The notes beneath the pieces were generated by a model that did not search any database, was not told the DNA's origin, and was given only the letters and a program-made list of their open reading frames with translations. The translations under genes were made by a program, and so were the position numbers. This document shows positions 11,930 through 21,213 of a DNA stretch of 64,000 nucleotides, piece after piece. This DNA comes from Methylorubrum populi (GTDB taxonomy: Bacteria; Pseudomonadota; Alphaproteobacteria; Rhizobiales; Beijerinckiaceae): NCBI GenBank assembly GCA_020741775.1, contig DYYG01000003.1:1-64000 (forward strand), written 5' to 3'. How positions within the stretch are numbered: position 1 is the first letter of the stretch; the number at the start of each line of letters is the position of its first letter.

Positions 11930-12594
11930 TCCGAGTCTCTCGTGCCTTGAGGATCCGTGTCCTGACGAAACCTTTTTCGGAACCGGCGCCGTTTTCCGGC
12001 CTGCCTTCTCCGGTGGGCGTCCCCGCGTCCGGCGGGTTTTGCCCGCCAGGTCCGAGAACGCCGACCCACCGAAGAGCAGGGCGCCAGCCCGACCCCCGAA
12101 CGCTGCCCTTGCGGACCCACGCTCCGCTTCGCCGTCTAGCATTTCGCGTGCCAGCGCCAGAAGAAGCTGCCGATGGTTCCTGCGGCAAATGCGACCACGC
12201 GCACGGGCGAGGACAGGGGCAAAATCCCTCGAAAGGCCCGACGCGGCGCGGATTTTTGCCTTTGGACGGGTGGCAACGACGAAGCCTGGGCGATATCGTC
12301 CGCGCCGGCCGGCCAGACCGGTCGGGGGCGGGAGTGGGAACGGTGCCCGGATCAGGAGCCGATTGTCTCGCAGGAAACGCCCACCGCGCCATCGGGCCCG
12401 GCGGGAAGGCTCCCCATGCCCGGGAGCTGCCGTGAGGCGGTTCGCGCCCCGGATGCGGCGGACGACCTCCCTCGCAGGATCCCCCGTCACCCCAACGGTC
12501 AGCCGAGTCGCATGAGCGGGCCGGCCGAGGACACCCCCGCCTCGGGGGAAGAGTCCGCCACCCGCTTCCAGACATTGCCGAGGAGACGCACACG
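11930..12594. other. 665-base divergent regulatory region between glnII and glnA
   Basis: No convincing gene is present. Open frames here have no recognisable homology and look like GC-driven artefacts. It contains the sigma-54-like element at 12138-12153 facing glnII. It also has a short imperfect inverted repeat: gcaaaatcc at 12219-12227 against ggatttttgc at 12250-12259, the right arm having one extra T. The rest shows no clear motif. Confidence 0.7.
12138..12153 (-). promoter_or_regulatory. Sigma-54 (-24/-12) promoter for glnII
   Basis: Read on the minus strand the element is TGGCACGCGAAATGCT, against the consensus TGGCACG-N4-TTGCW. The invariant GG and GC are separated by exactly ten bases. 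Transcription would start near 12126 and leave a leader of about 200 bases before glnII. RpoN/NtrC control of glnII is established in rhizobia; for this site it is inferred. Confidence 0.7.
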
Positions 12595-14004
12595 ATGAGT
12601 ACGGCCGCTGATGTGCTGAAGGCCATCAAAGACAACGACGTGAAGTACGTCGACTTCCGCTTCACTGACCCGCGGGGCAAGTGGCAGCACGTGACCTTCG
12701 ACGTCTCCCTGGTCGATGAGGAGATCTTCCAGGACGGCACCATGTTCGACGGCTCGTCGATCGCCGGCTGGAAGGCGATCAACGAATCCGACATGCTGCT
12801 GATGCCGGATCCCTCCACCGCCTGCATGGATCCGTTCTTCTCCGCCTCGACGATGTCGATCGTCTGCGACGTGCTGGAGCCCTCCACCGGCGAGCCCTAT
12901 GCCCGCGATCCGCGCTCGACCGCCAAGCTCGCCGAGGCCTATCTGCGCTCGACCGGCATCGGCGACGAGATCTTCGTCGGCCCCGAGGCCGAGTTCTTCG
13001 TGTTCGACGACGTGAAGTTCGGCGCCGACCCGTATCACACCGGCTTCCAGCTCGACTCCACTGAGCTGCCGACCAACGGCTTCACCGATTACGAGGGCGG
13101 CAACCTCGGCCACCGGATCCAGACCAAGGGCGGCTACTTCCCGGTGCCGCCGCAGGATTCGGCCCAGGACATGCGCGGCGAGATGCTGGCCGCGATGCAG
13201 TCGATGGGCGTGAAGGTCGAGAAGCACCACCACGAGGTCGCTTCCGCCCAGCACGAGCTCGGCATGAAGTTCGACAAGCTGACCACGCTTGCCGACCACA
13301 TGCAGATCTACAAGTACTGCATCCACAACGTGGCGCAGAGCTACGGCAAGTCCGCCACCTTCATGCCCAAGCCCGTCTACGGCGATAACGGCTCGGGCAT
13401 GCACGTGCACCAGTCGATCTGGAAGGACGGCAAGCCGCTCTTCGCCGGCGACAAGTATGCCGACCTCAGCCAGGAATGCCTGTGGTACATCGGCGGCATC
13501 ATCAAGCACGCCAAGGCGCTCAACGCCTTCACCAATCCGTCCACCAACTCCTACAAGCGTCTGGTGCCGGGCTACGAGGCCCCGGTTCTGCTGGCCTACT
13601 CGGCCCGCAACCGTTCGGCCTCCTGCCGGATTCCGTGGACGACGAACCCGAAGGCCAAGCGCGTCGAGGTCCGCTTCCCCGATCCGATGGCCAACCCCTA
13701 CCTCGCCTTCTCGGCGCTGCTGATGGCCGGCCTCGACGGCATCATCAACAAGATCGATCCGGGCCCGGCCATGGACAAGGATCTCTACGACCTGCCGCCG
13801 CGGGAGCTGAAGAAGATCCCGACCGTTTGCGGTTCGCTCCGTGAGGCGCTGCAGAACCTCGACAAGGACCGCGCCTTCCTCAAGGCCGGCGGCGTGTTCT
13901 CGGACGACCAGATCGACTCGTTCATCGAGCTGAAGATGACCGAGGTGCTGCGTTACGAGATGACCCCGCATCCGATCGAGTTCGTGAACTACTACTCGCT
14001 CTGA
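12595..14004 (+). CDS. glnA: Glutamine synthetase type I
   Basis: A 469-residue dodecameric glutamine synthetase, the main ammonia-assimilating enzyme. Signatures visible are [10 protein letters not shown] near the N-terminus, [10 protein letters not shown], the metal-binding [20 protein letters not shown], and NRSASCRIP. The adenylylation loop [11 protein letters not shown] (tyrosine about residue 398) shows it should be modified by GlnE. Length matches the GSI-beta class. The start is the ATG at 12595, giving [20 protein letters not shown]. It is transcribed divergently from glnII and lies 3 kb from glnB, so the usual glnB-glnA pair is split here. Confidence 0.98.
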   Translation: MSTAADVLKAIKDNDVKYVDFRFTDPRGKWQHVTFDVSLVDEEIFQDGTMFDGSSIAGWKAINESDMLLMPDPSTACMDPFFSASTMSIVCDVLEPSTGEPYARDPRSTAKLAEAYLRSTGIGDEIFVGPEAEFFVFDDVKFGADPYHTGFQLDSTELPTNGFTDYEGGNLGHRIQTKGGYFPVPPQDSAQDMRGEMLAAMQSMGVKVEKHHHEVASAQHELGMKFDKLTTLADHMQIYKYCIHNVAQSYGKSATFMPKPVYGDNGSGMHVHQSIWKDGKPLFAGDKYADLSQECLWYIGGIIKHAKALNAFTNPSTNSYKRLVPGYEAPVLLAYSARNRSASCRIPWTTNPKAKRVEVRFPDPMANPYLAFSALLMAGLDGIINKIDPGPAMDKDLYDLPPRELKKIPTVCGSLREALQNLDKDRAFLKAGGVFSDDQIDSFIELKMTEVLRYEMTPHPIEFVNYYSL

Positions 14005-14005
14005 T

Positions 14006-14083
14006 CGAGCCGGGCCGGGCGGCGACGCCCGGCTCGCCGCGACGGACCGCGCGCCGGGGCCTCGGAAGGGGCTCCGGCGTTTT
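14006..14083 (+). terminator. Tandem hairpins and intrinsic terminator after glnA
   Basis: A 10-base perfect stem (14006-14015 with 14027-14036) begins immediately after the glnA stop. A second hairpin (14053-14061 with 14070-14078, one G-U pair) is followed by gtttt. The second fits a Rho-independent terminator. Confidence 0.8.
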
Positions 14084-14092
14084 CTATGGCGG

Positions 14093-14107
14093 GAACAAAA
14101 TAGGAAC
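14093..14107. promoter_or_regulatory. Possible LexA (SOS) box
   Basis: The sequence GAAC-N7-GAAC (read as GTTC-N7-GTTC on the other strand) matches the alphaproteobacterial LexA consensus exactly in both half-sites and spacing. It lies downstream of the glnA terminator and about 125 bases before the small open frame at 14232. A chance match is possible given the short motif. Confidence 0.5.
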
Positions 14108-14231
14108 ATTTTTGATTATAGGACTGACGGCCTGTAGGCGTTTTCCGTCTCTCTCATGAGGCCGGGGGAAGCCCCTGCTGCGAAGCGAGGCGATTGTTCA
14201 GCCTGCCCGATGGAGGGGGGCGGCGCTTCCG

Positions 14232-14450
14232 TTGAAGCTGAATTGTCTTCGTTTCAGCTTGGCTGTGCGCGCCAACAACCCTCAACAGCCGCGTGTCCCG
14301 GCAGGCAGTTCTGACGGCGGACAATGGACTGATGAAGGTGGCGGCGACTCGGATGCAAGACAGGATGATGACCGGATCATCCGTGTTTCGGATGAAGAAA
14401 CACGTCGATATAGCGTCATCCTATCCGAGTGGAGGAAGCCATGCCCCTGA
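14232..14450 (+). CDS. Small protein with RVPAG-x-x-DGGQWT motif, possible mobile-element remnant
   Basis: A 72-residue open frame with a TTG start at 14232. Residues about 17-33 read NPQQPRVPAGSSDGGQW. This type of motif occurs in C-terminal tails of phage and mobile-element proteins and many short orphan proteins in Rhizobiales. The rest is acidic (DARQDDDRII) with no domain. It overlaps the first codons of the FMN reductase, ending at 14450, and lies behind a possible SOS box. It may be a real short gene or a remnant of a larger one. Gene reality is uncertain; the motif itself is clear. Confidence 0.45.
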   Translation: MKLNCLRFSLAVRANNPQQPRVPAGSSDGGQWTDEGGGDSDARQDDDRIIRVSDEETRRYSVILSEWRKPCP

Positions 14451-15022
14451 CCATCCCCGTCATCCTCGGCACGGTCCGCAGCGAGCGCCAAGGCATCCGT
14501 GCCGCCCGTTTTCTCGTCGCGCGCCTCGAAGCCCGCGGCCACGTGGCCCCGCTGGTCGATCCGGCCGAGCTGCAACTCCCGCTGATCGACCGGATGTACA
14601 AGGAATACCCGAAGGGCGAGGCGCCGGAGCCGCTGGAGCGGCTGGCCTCGCTGTTCCGCGGCGCCGATGCCTTTGTGGTGGTCTCGGCCGAGTATAACCA
14701 CTCGATCCCGCCGGCCCTGTCGAACACCCTCGACCATTTCCTCGAGGAGTATTTCTGGCGGCCCTCGGCCATCTGCTGCTACTCGGCCGGGCAATATGGC
14801 GGAGTGCGCGCGGCGATGCAGCTGCGGGCGATGCTGGCCGAACTCGGCACGCCGAGCATCTCCTCGCTGCTGCCGATCCCGCGCATCCACAAGGCCCTGA
14901 ACGAGGCGGGCGAGCCGGCGGAGGATTGGCTCGGCCGTGCCGCGCAAAAATTCCTCGACGAACTGATCTGGTACGCCGAGGCGCTGAAGGCGAAGCGGGC
15001 CGAGGGCGGCACGCCGTACTGA
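14441..15022 (+). CDS. NADPH-dependent FMN reductase-like flavoprotein
   Basis: A 193-residue flavodoxin-fold protein of the NADPH-dependent FMN reductase family (SsuE/ArsH/chromate-reductase type). The N-terminal strand and phosphate loop IPVILGTVRSERQG are at about residues 5-18. The flavin-binding SAEYNHSIPPALSNTLD is at about residues 84-100, and YSAGQYGGVRA follows near residue 114. It probably reduces flavin, quinone or small electrophiles in the cytosol. GGAGG at 14431-14435 sets the ATG at 14441; a GTG at 14429 is a weaker alternative. No clear operon partner follows. Confidence 0.88.
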   Translation: MPLTIPVILGTVRSERQGIRAARFLVARLEARGHVAPLVDPAELQLPLIDRMYKEYPKGEAPEPLERLASLFRGADAFVVVSAEYNHSIPPALSNTLDHFLEEYFWRPSAICCYSAGQYGGVRAAMQLRAMLAELGTPSISSLLPIPRIHKALNEAGEPAEDWLGRAAQKFLDELIWYAEALKAKRAEGGTPY

Positions 15023-15314
15023 GCCCGATCCTCCTTCACAGCCCCTCCGTCGATCTCGGGGCGGGCCGCCCGCGCATCCTCCCGCGCGCGTCCGTTGCCG
15101 CGATATCGGTCCGCTCGGCGTTGGCGGGATGCACCCGTCTGCGCCGGGCGCGCCGAGGCAGGGGCCTCCTCGGTCCGCGCTGGATAAACTGATTTCGTAA
15201 AGCTCACGGGCCGCGTGACGGGATGGGATGAATCATCCGGCGATCCGAGCGAAGCTCGTCAGATGGTAAGGATTCGACTTTATCAAATGAGCATCCGCGC
15301 CGAGGCGAGGCACG

Positions 15315-17303
15315 ATGCCGTTGAGATGGTTACACGCGTTTTTGGGTCTGTTCGACGTCGGCGGGAACGATCCCATCCTCGCCGCTGCCCAGTTCCGGGC
15401 GCTGGCTCGTCAGGTTCTCGTCCTCTACGCGATCCTCGTCATCAATGCGGCCACCCTGGCCTATAATCGATACGGTACGGCGCCGGACTGGCTGACCCTC
15501 GGAGTGCCGCTGGGGCTCTTCGCCATCTGTGCCGTGCGCGTGATCAGTTGGATCCGGGCGATGCGCCACCCTCCCGAAGGGGCCGCGGCTTCCAAGCAAC
15601 TGCAAGCCACCAAACTCGCCACCCTGGGTCTTTCGATCGCCTTCCCTGTCTGGGCGGCGGCGCTGTTGGCTGATGGCGATGCCGTCGGTTCCGTGCATGT
15701 CATGTTTTTCGTGACCGTGAACACGCTGGTGGTCATGCAATGCCTCGCCCAGTTGCAGGCAGCTGTTCGCGTGATTCTAGCGATGGCGCTTCCGATGTCG
15801 CTGTATTATTTGATATTTGGCGATCAAATATTGCAGCTCATGATGATCGACTTCATCGTTGTTCTGATCGGGATGGCAATAACGCAGAATCTCGCCTATC
15901 GGGATTTCTGCCGCCTCGTCGGATTGACGGTCGAGAACGGACGATTGGCCAGGATCGACGCCTTGACCGGTCTGCCCAACCGCCGGTCCTTCGTGACCCG
16001 ACTGGAAGCTGCGATCGCGCGGGCCGCGGCCGGCAACGGGCATCTCAGTGTCGGCGTGCTCGATCTCGACGGGTTCAAGCCCGTCAATGACAGCCTGGGC
16101 CATCGCGCGGGCGATGACCTGTTGCGTCTGGTCGGCCAGCGGCTTCAGGAGCACGACCTCTGCTGGGTCGCCCGCTTCGGGGGCGATGAGTTCGGCCTGA
16201 TCATCGAGGGCGATGTCGATCTCGACGCGCTCGGAAAACGGCTCTGCGACGCGATCGGACAGCCCTATCCGTTGAGTGCGGGCAGCGCCCGGATCGGCGC
16301 CTCGATCGGCTTCGCCCGCTATCCCGATGCGGCCACCAGCGCCGATACCTTGATCGAGCGGGCCGACTTCGCGCTGTACCATGCCAAGGCCCGTCATCGC
16401 GGCGCCTCGGCCTGCTTCATCCCCGAATACGAAGCGAAATTGCGCAATGGCGCCGCCATCGAGCAGGCCCTGCGTCGGGCGGACATGGAAACGGAATTCT
16501 CTCTGCTCTACCAACCGATCGTCGATGTGATGGAGGGGCGCGTGGAGGCCTATGAGGCCCTCGCGCGCTGGAACAGTCCGAGCCTCGGGCCGGTCTCGCC
16601 GGCCGACTTCATTCCCGTGGCCGAGCGCAGCGGTCTCATCCAACGGCTGACACAGATCCTGTTCCGCCAAGCGCTGGACGCGATGCAGACTTGGCCGGCC
16701 GAGATGTGTCTGTCCTTCAATCTCTCGTCCCAAGACATCGCGTCCCATGAGAGCCTCGCGGCGCTGAGCTGTCTGATCGTCGAGAGCGGCGTCGCGCCTG
16801 GACGCATCTTGTTCGAGGTGACCGAAAGCGGCCTGATGCGCGATCTGGTCGATGCCCAGCGCGCGCTCGTTCAGTTGAGGGCGCTGGGAGTCCTCATCGC
16901 ACTCGACGATTTCGGAACGGGCTATTCCAGCCTGAGCTATGTCCAGCGCCTGCCCCTCGACCGGTTGAAGATCGATCGCAGCTTCATCGTTCGGATCGGC
17001 GAGGACGAGACCTCCCTCAACATCGTGCGCTCGATCCTCGATCTGTGCCGTCACCTCGGCTTGCGATGCATCGTCGAGGGGGTGGAGTCGAGCGAGCAGA
17101 TGCGGGTGCTGCGCGCGGCCGGCTGCCGCTCGATGCAGGGCTACCTGTTCCACCGGCCGATGCCGGCCGCGGACCTTGCCGGTTTCCAATCCAAGCTGCG
17201 GCTTCTGCCCGACCTCGCCGCCCGGTCTCCGAAGGAAGCAGCCGGTGGCGTCGGGGCAGGAGAAAGCAGCATCGATCGGGATCCGATCGGCTTGTGCGCC
17301 TGA
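15315..17303 (+). CDS. Membrane-bound GGDEF-EAL protein (cyclic di-GMP synthesis and breakdown)
   Basis: A 662-residue inner-membrane protein. The first ~200 residues hold about six hydrophobic segments forming a sensory membrane region of unknown ligand. A GGDEF domain follows (about 205-370), with DALTGLPNRR at its start and an intact RFGGDEFGL active site near residue 288. The EAL domain (about 385-640) has YEALARW near residue 411, LIALDDFGTGYSSL, KIDRSFI and EGVES, the residues expected of an active c-di-GMP phosphodiesterase. Both activities look possible; one may regulate the other. It stands alone between the FMN reductase and rnr. Confidence 0.95.
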   Translation: MPLRWLHAFLGLFDVGGNDPILAAAQFRALARQVLVLYAILVINAATLAYNRYGTAPDWLTLGVPLGLFAICAVRVISWIRAMRHPPEGAAASKQLQATKLATLGLSIAFPVWAAALLADGDAVGSVHVMFFVTVNTLVVMQCLAQLQAAVRVILAMALPMSLYYLIFGDQILQLMMIDFIVVLIGMAITQNLAYRDFCRLVGLTVENGRLARIDALTGLPNRRSFVTRLEAAIARAAAGNGHLSVGVLDLDGFKPVNDSLGHRAGDDLLRLVGQRLQEHDLCWVARFGGDEFGLIIEGDVDLDALGKRLCDAIGQPYPLSAGSARIGASIGFARYPDAATSADTLIERADFALYHAKARHRGASACFIPEYEAKLRNGAAIEQALRRADMETEFSLLYQPIVDVMEGRVEAYEALARWNSPSLGPVSPADFIPVAERSGLIQRLTQILFRQALDAMQTWPAEMCLSFNLSSQDIASHESLAALSCLIVESGVAPGRILFEVTESGLMRDLVDAQRALVQLRALGVLIALDDFGTGYSSLSYVQRLPLDRLKIDRSFIVRIGEDETSLNIVRSILDLCRHLGLRCIVEGVESSEQMRVLRAAGCRSMQGYLFHRPMPAADLAGFQSKLRLLPDLAARSPKEAAGGVGAGESSIDRDPIGLCA

Positions 17304-17510
17304 GGCGGCTGGTCGGATCGCGGGCCTGACGGGATCGGCCGAGGTCCGATCCGGCGGCCGGCGCCGAACCCTGTTCATGGAGGGCGCCGCAGCGTTGTCC
17401 TCGGGCCATCAAGGGCCCATCTTCCGGGAACACCGGGATTCTCAACGGTCTCCCTCTCATCGAAGATTCTGCGTGCCGGCTCTTTCGGAGCGGCGCGGCG
17501 AGCCCTCTCC

Positions 17511-19883
17511 TTGGCCAAACGCATCAATCCGAAGGCGGGCCACCCCGCTCTCCCCTCCCGCGAACAAATCCTCGCCTTCATCGCCGACGCGCCCGGAACG
17601 GTGGGCAAGCGCGAGATCGCCAAGGCCTTCGGCCTGAGCGGCGCCGACAAGATCGGCCTCAAGGCGATGCTCAAGGAGATCGAGGCGGAGGGCGGTCTTT
17701 CCCGCGGCCGCGGCGGCTTCCGCAAGGGCGGCAGCCTGAGAGGCAGCCTGCCGCCGGTGGTGCTCGCCGACATCTTTTCGCGTGATCGGGACGGCGATCT
17801 CGTCGCTCGCCCGGCCCAATGGGAGGGCGAGGGGGAAGCTCCGAAGATCGTGGTCGAGTTGCCCCGCGCCGGCCGCAGGGGCAACCGCCCGGCGCCCGGC
17901 CTCGGCGACCGGGCGCTGATCCGCGTCGCCCCCGACCCGGAGGCGCCCGGCCACTATACCGGCCGCGTCGTCAAGGTGATCGGCAAAAACCGGGCGGAGG
18001 TCATCGGCGTCTACCGGGTCGGCCGCGACGGCGGACGCATCCTGCCGGTGGAGAAGAGATCACAGGGCAAGGAAATCGCGATTCCCGCCGGTGAGGAGGG
18101 AGAGGCCCGTGACGGCGATCTCGTCAGCGTCGCGGTGGAGCGCGAGACCAAGTTCGGCCTGCCCCGTGGCCGTGTGACCGAGCGGCTCGGCTCCCTCGGT
18201 TCCGAGAAGGCGGTGAGCCTGATCGCCCTGCACCTGCACAGCATCCCGCACGTCTTTCCCAAGGACGTTCTGGCCGAGGCTGACGCGGTCAAGCCCGCAA
18301 CCAAGCGCGGCCGCGAGGATTGGCGCGCCCTGTCTCTGCTCACCATCGATCCGCCGGACGCCAAGGACCACGACGACGCGGTGATGGCGCAGGCCGATCC
18401 CGACCCGGCCAATGCCGGTGGCTTCATCGTCACGGTCGCGATTGCCGACGTCGCCGCCTATGTCCGGCCGGGCTCCGCCCTCGACCGGGAGGCTCTGCTC
18501 CGGGGCAATTCGGTCTATTTTCCCGACCGGGTGGTGCCGATGCTGCCCGAGCGGATCTCGAACGATCTCTGCTCGCTCCGCGAGGGCGAGGATCGCCCGG
18601 CACTCGCCGTCCGCATGGTGATCGGTGCAGACGGGGTGAAACGCAGTCATAGCTTCCACCGCATCCTGATGCGCTCGGTGGCCAAGCTCGCCTATGCGCA
18701 GGCGCAAGCCGCCATCGACGGTCGCCCGGACGAGAGAACCGGGCCGATCCTGGAGACGGCTCTGCGCCCGCTCTACGCCGCCTACGAGGCGATGAAGCGG
18801 GCCCGCGATGCCCGCGGGCCCCTCGCCCTCGATCTGCCGGAGCGCAAGGTGCTGCTCAACGCCGAGGGCGGCGTCGATCGGGTGATCGTGCCGGAGCGGC
18901 TGGATGCGCACCGGCTGATCGAGGAGTTCATGATCCAGGCCAATGTGGCCGCGGCCGAGACCCTGGAGAAGGCGGGTTCGCCGCTGATCTACCGGGTCCA
19001 TGACGAGCCGGCCCTGGAGAAGATGCGGGCGCTCTCCGAGGTGCTCGCTTCCATCGGGATCAAGATGACCAAGGCCGGGGCGCTCCGGCCCGACCTGTTC
19101 AACCGCATCCTCGCGCAGGTAGCCGAGAGCGAGCACGCTCCCTTCATCAACGAGGTGGTGCTGCGTTCGCAGGCACAGGCGGTCTATGCTGCACAAAATC
19201 TAGGCCATTTCGGCCTCAACCTGCGCCGCTACGCCCACTTCACCTCGCCGATTCGCCGCTACGCCGATCTCATCGTCCACCGGGCGCTGGTGCGTGCCTG
19301 TGGATTGGGCAAGGACGGTCTGTCCGGCGACATCACACCCGGCATGCTCGACGCGGTGTCCGAGCAGATTTCCGGGGCCGAGCGCCGGGCCATGGCGGCG
19401 GAGCGTGAGACGATCGACCGGCTCATCGCCGGCTATCTCGCCGATCGGGTCGGCGCCACCTTCTCGGGCCGCATCTCCGGCGTGACCCGCTCCGGGCTGT
19501 TCGTGAAGCTCGATGAAACCGGGGCGGATGGTTTCGTGCCCGTTTCCACCATCGGCGCCGAATATTACCGTCACGACGAGGCCCTGCACGCCCTCGTCGG
19601 CGACCGCAGCGGCGAGACCTACCGCCTCGGTGACACGGTCGAGGTGCGCCTTGTCGAGGCGGCGGCGGTGGCCGGTGCCTTGCGTTTCGAGATCCTGTCG
19701 GAGGGCCGCAGCCGTTCCGGTGCGAAGGGCGGCCTCAAAAGGAGCGGGGTCAAGGCCAAGCCTAGTAAGGCGAATGGGCCTGGAAAGGGGCCAGGAAAGG
19801 CACCGAAGGGCAGGGCGCGCACCGGCACCCCGCATTCGGCGGATGGAGGTGAGGGGCGGCGCCATCGCGGCTCGCGCCGCTGA
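17511..19883 (+). CDS. rnr: Ribonuclease R
   Basis: A 790-residue processive 3'-5' exoribonuclease of the RNB family that degrades structured RNA and takes part in RNA quality control. It has an N-terminal winged-helix region (about 15-70), cold-shock-like domains and the RNB catalytic domain. The latter shows TIDPPDAKDHDDAV with the metal-binding aspartates (about residues 278-291), RISNDLCSL, and HFTSPIRRYADLIVHRAL. An S1 domain follows (about 640-730), then a basic Lys/Gly-rich tail. Length is usual for the family. The start is TTG at 17511 (MAKRINPKAG). Close downstream lie DUF983 and Nudix genes on the same strand, probably co-transcribed. Confidence 0.96.
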   Translation: MAKRINPKAGHPALPSREQILAFIADAPGTVGKREIAKAFGLSGADKIGLKAMLKEIEAEGGLSRGRGGFRKGGSLRGSLPPVVLADIFSRDRDGDLVARPAQWEGEGEAPKIVVELPRAGRRGNRPAPGLGDRALIRVAPDPEAPGHYTGRVVKVIGKNRAEVIGVYRVGRDGGRILPVEKRSQGKEIAIPAGEEGEARDGDLVSVAVERETKFGLPRGRVTERLGSLGSEKAVSLIALHLHSIPHVFPKDVLAEADAVKPATKRGREDWRALSLLTIDPPDAKDHDDAVMAQADPDPANAGGFIVTVAIADVAAYVRPGSALDREALLRGNSVYFPDRVVPMLPERISNDLCSLREGEDRPALAVRMVIGADGVKRSHSFHRILMRSVAKLAYAQAQAAIDGRPDERTGPILETALRPLYAAYEAMKRARDARGPLALDLPERKVLLNAEGGVDRVIVPERLDAHRLIEEFMIQANVAAAETLEKAGSPLIYRVHDEPALEKMRALSEVLASIGIKMTKAGALRPDLFNRILAQVAESEHAPFINEVVLRSQAQAVYAAQNLGHFGLNLRRYAHFTSPIRRYADLIVHRALVRACGLGKDGLSGDITPGMLDAVSEQISGAERRAMAAERETIDRLIAGYLADRVGATFSGRISGVTRSGLFVKLDETGADGFVPVSTIGAEYYRHDEALHALVGDRSGETYRLGDTVEVRLVEAAAVAGALRFEILSEGRSRSGAKGGLKRSGVKAKPSKANGPGKGPGKAPKGRARTGTPHSADGGEGRRHRGSRR

Positions 19884-19907
19884 GGCGAAAGGATTAGACT
19901 CGTCCCC

Positions 19908-20399
19908 ATGACGACTGACATCCCTCAGCCCGCCCTCGTTCCGCAGGAGCGGGCGACGCTGCTGCCGGCCATGGGGCGCGGCTTCCTCAACCGCTGCCCG
20001 CATTGCGGCAAGGGCCACGTCTTCGGGCGCTACCTCAAGGTCCGGCCCGCCTGCGAAGCCTGCGGCCTGGAGATGGAGGGTCATCGGGCCGACGACCTGC
20101 CGCCCTATCTGGTGATCTTCATCGTCGGACATATCGTCGGCTATCTCGTGTGGGAGAGCGAGATACGGTACGACGTGCCGCTCTGGGCATCGCTGACCGT
20201 GTGGCCGCTGCTCACCCTCGTCCTGGCTCTGGGTCTCCTGCAGCCGGTCAAGGGCGCGGTCATCGGCCTTCAATACGCGTTCGGTATGCACGGCTTCAGC
20301 AAGTTGCCCCCCGCACAGACCGGGACCGGCATGGGGGAGAGACGCGGCAGTGAGTCAGGAACCAGCGCTGGCAACGCCCCCGGACTCGGATCGGCCTGA
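19908..20399 (+). CDS. DUF983 membrane protein
   Basis: A 163-residue protein of the DUF983 family. A zinc-ribbon-like pair of cysteine motifs, CPHCGKGHVF and CEACG, lies at about residues 30-55. Two hydrophobic helices follow (about 62-82 and 90-112), so the metal site should face the cytosol beside a small membrane anchor. Function is unknown. It lies 24 bases after rnr, and its 3' end overlaps the start of the Nudix gene by 50 bases, implying one transcript. The Ser/Gly-rich C-terminus is probably unstructured. Confidence 0.88.
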   Translation: MTTDIPQPALVPQERATLLPAMGRGFLNRCPHCGKGHVFGRYLKVRPACEACGLEMEGHRADDLPPYLVIFIVGHIVGYLVWESEIRYDVPLWASLTVWPLLTLVLALGLLQPVKGAVIGLQYAFGMHGFSKLPPAQTGTGMGERRGSESGTSAGNAPGLGSA

Positions 20400-21105
20400 A
20401 CCTCCCGCGCCCCCGCGCCCGACGCCACTGCGCCCGCGCGATGCCGCGACGCTGATCGTGCTCGACCGCTCGCGCAAGGCGCTCAAGGTGTTGATGGGCC
20501 GGCGCCATGCCGGTCTCGCCTTCATGGGCGGCAAGTTCGTGTTCCCCGGCGGACGGATCGAGCCGGCGGACCGGCGCATGCCCGTAGCGGGGGCGCTGTC
20601 GCAGCGGGTCGACGATGCCCTGCGCGCCAAGCTGCCCCGGGCCCCGCACCATCTCGGCCGCTCCCTGGCGCTCGCCGCGATCCGCGAGACCTACGAGGAA
20701 ACCGGCCTCCTGATCGGCACCCGCGATTACGGCCCGCCCGAATCCGCGCCCGACGGCGCGTGGCGGGCCTTCGCCGAGGCCGGCATCCTGCCCGACCTCG
20801 AAGCCTTGCATCTGGTCGCCCGGGCGATCACCCCGCCCAAGCGGGCCCGCCGCTTCGACACCCGCTTCTTCGCGGTCGATCGGAAGGCGGTGGCGGCGGA
20901 GCATCCCGGCATCGTCGGCCCGGATTCGGAACTGACCGAACTCGCCTGGGTCGGTCTCGACGCCGCGCGCAAGCTCGACCTGCCGCGCATCACCCGCGTC
21001 ATCCTCGACGATCTCGAGGCGGCGGTCGCCGCCGGCTTCCCGCCCTATCGGCCGATCCCGTTCTACTTCGAACGGCATGGAAAGGGGCTGCGGGAGGAGA
21101 TTTGA
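20350..21105 (+). CDS. Nudix hydrolase-like protein
   Basis: A 251-residue cytosolic protein with a Nudix fold. The C-terminal half of the Nudix box, RETYEETGLLIG (about residues 114-125), is intact and holds the metal-binding glutamates, but the first half lacks the usual glutamate. This pattern occurs in the NUDT7/NUDT19-like and other divergent branches. KFVFPGGRIEPAD near residue 60 supports the fold. Substrate, perhaps a CoA or nucleotide diphosphate derivative, cannot be assigned. GTG at 20350 is the start used here; it overlaps DUF983 by 50 bases. Confidence 0.85.
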   Translation: MSQEPALATPPDSDRPEPPAPPRPTPLRPRDAATLIVLDRSRKALKVLMGRRHAGLAFMGGKFVFPGGRIEPADRRMPVAGALSQRVDDALRAKLPRAPHHLGRSLALAAIRETYEETGLLIGTRDYGPPESAPDGAWRAFAEAGILPDLEALHLVARAITPPKRARRFDTRFFAVDRKAVAAEHPGIVGPDSELTELAWVGLDAARKLDLPRITRVILDDLEAAVAAGFPPYRPIPFYFERHGKGLREEI

Positions 21106-21213
21106 TACCGCGTCCCGTCCCCCGAACCGTGGTCATGCTTCTATGCGGCCGGGGGCAGGGGCGGGACGCCGAGTCATCCCGATGCCTCAACTGCTGGCCT
21201 GGGCACGCTCGCT

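Noticed and set aside
11947..12435. Open frames in the glnII-glnA spacer
   Set aside because: Pro/Arg/Gly-rich and without homology; the spacer contains a regulatory element.
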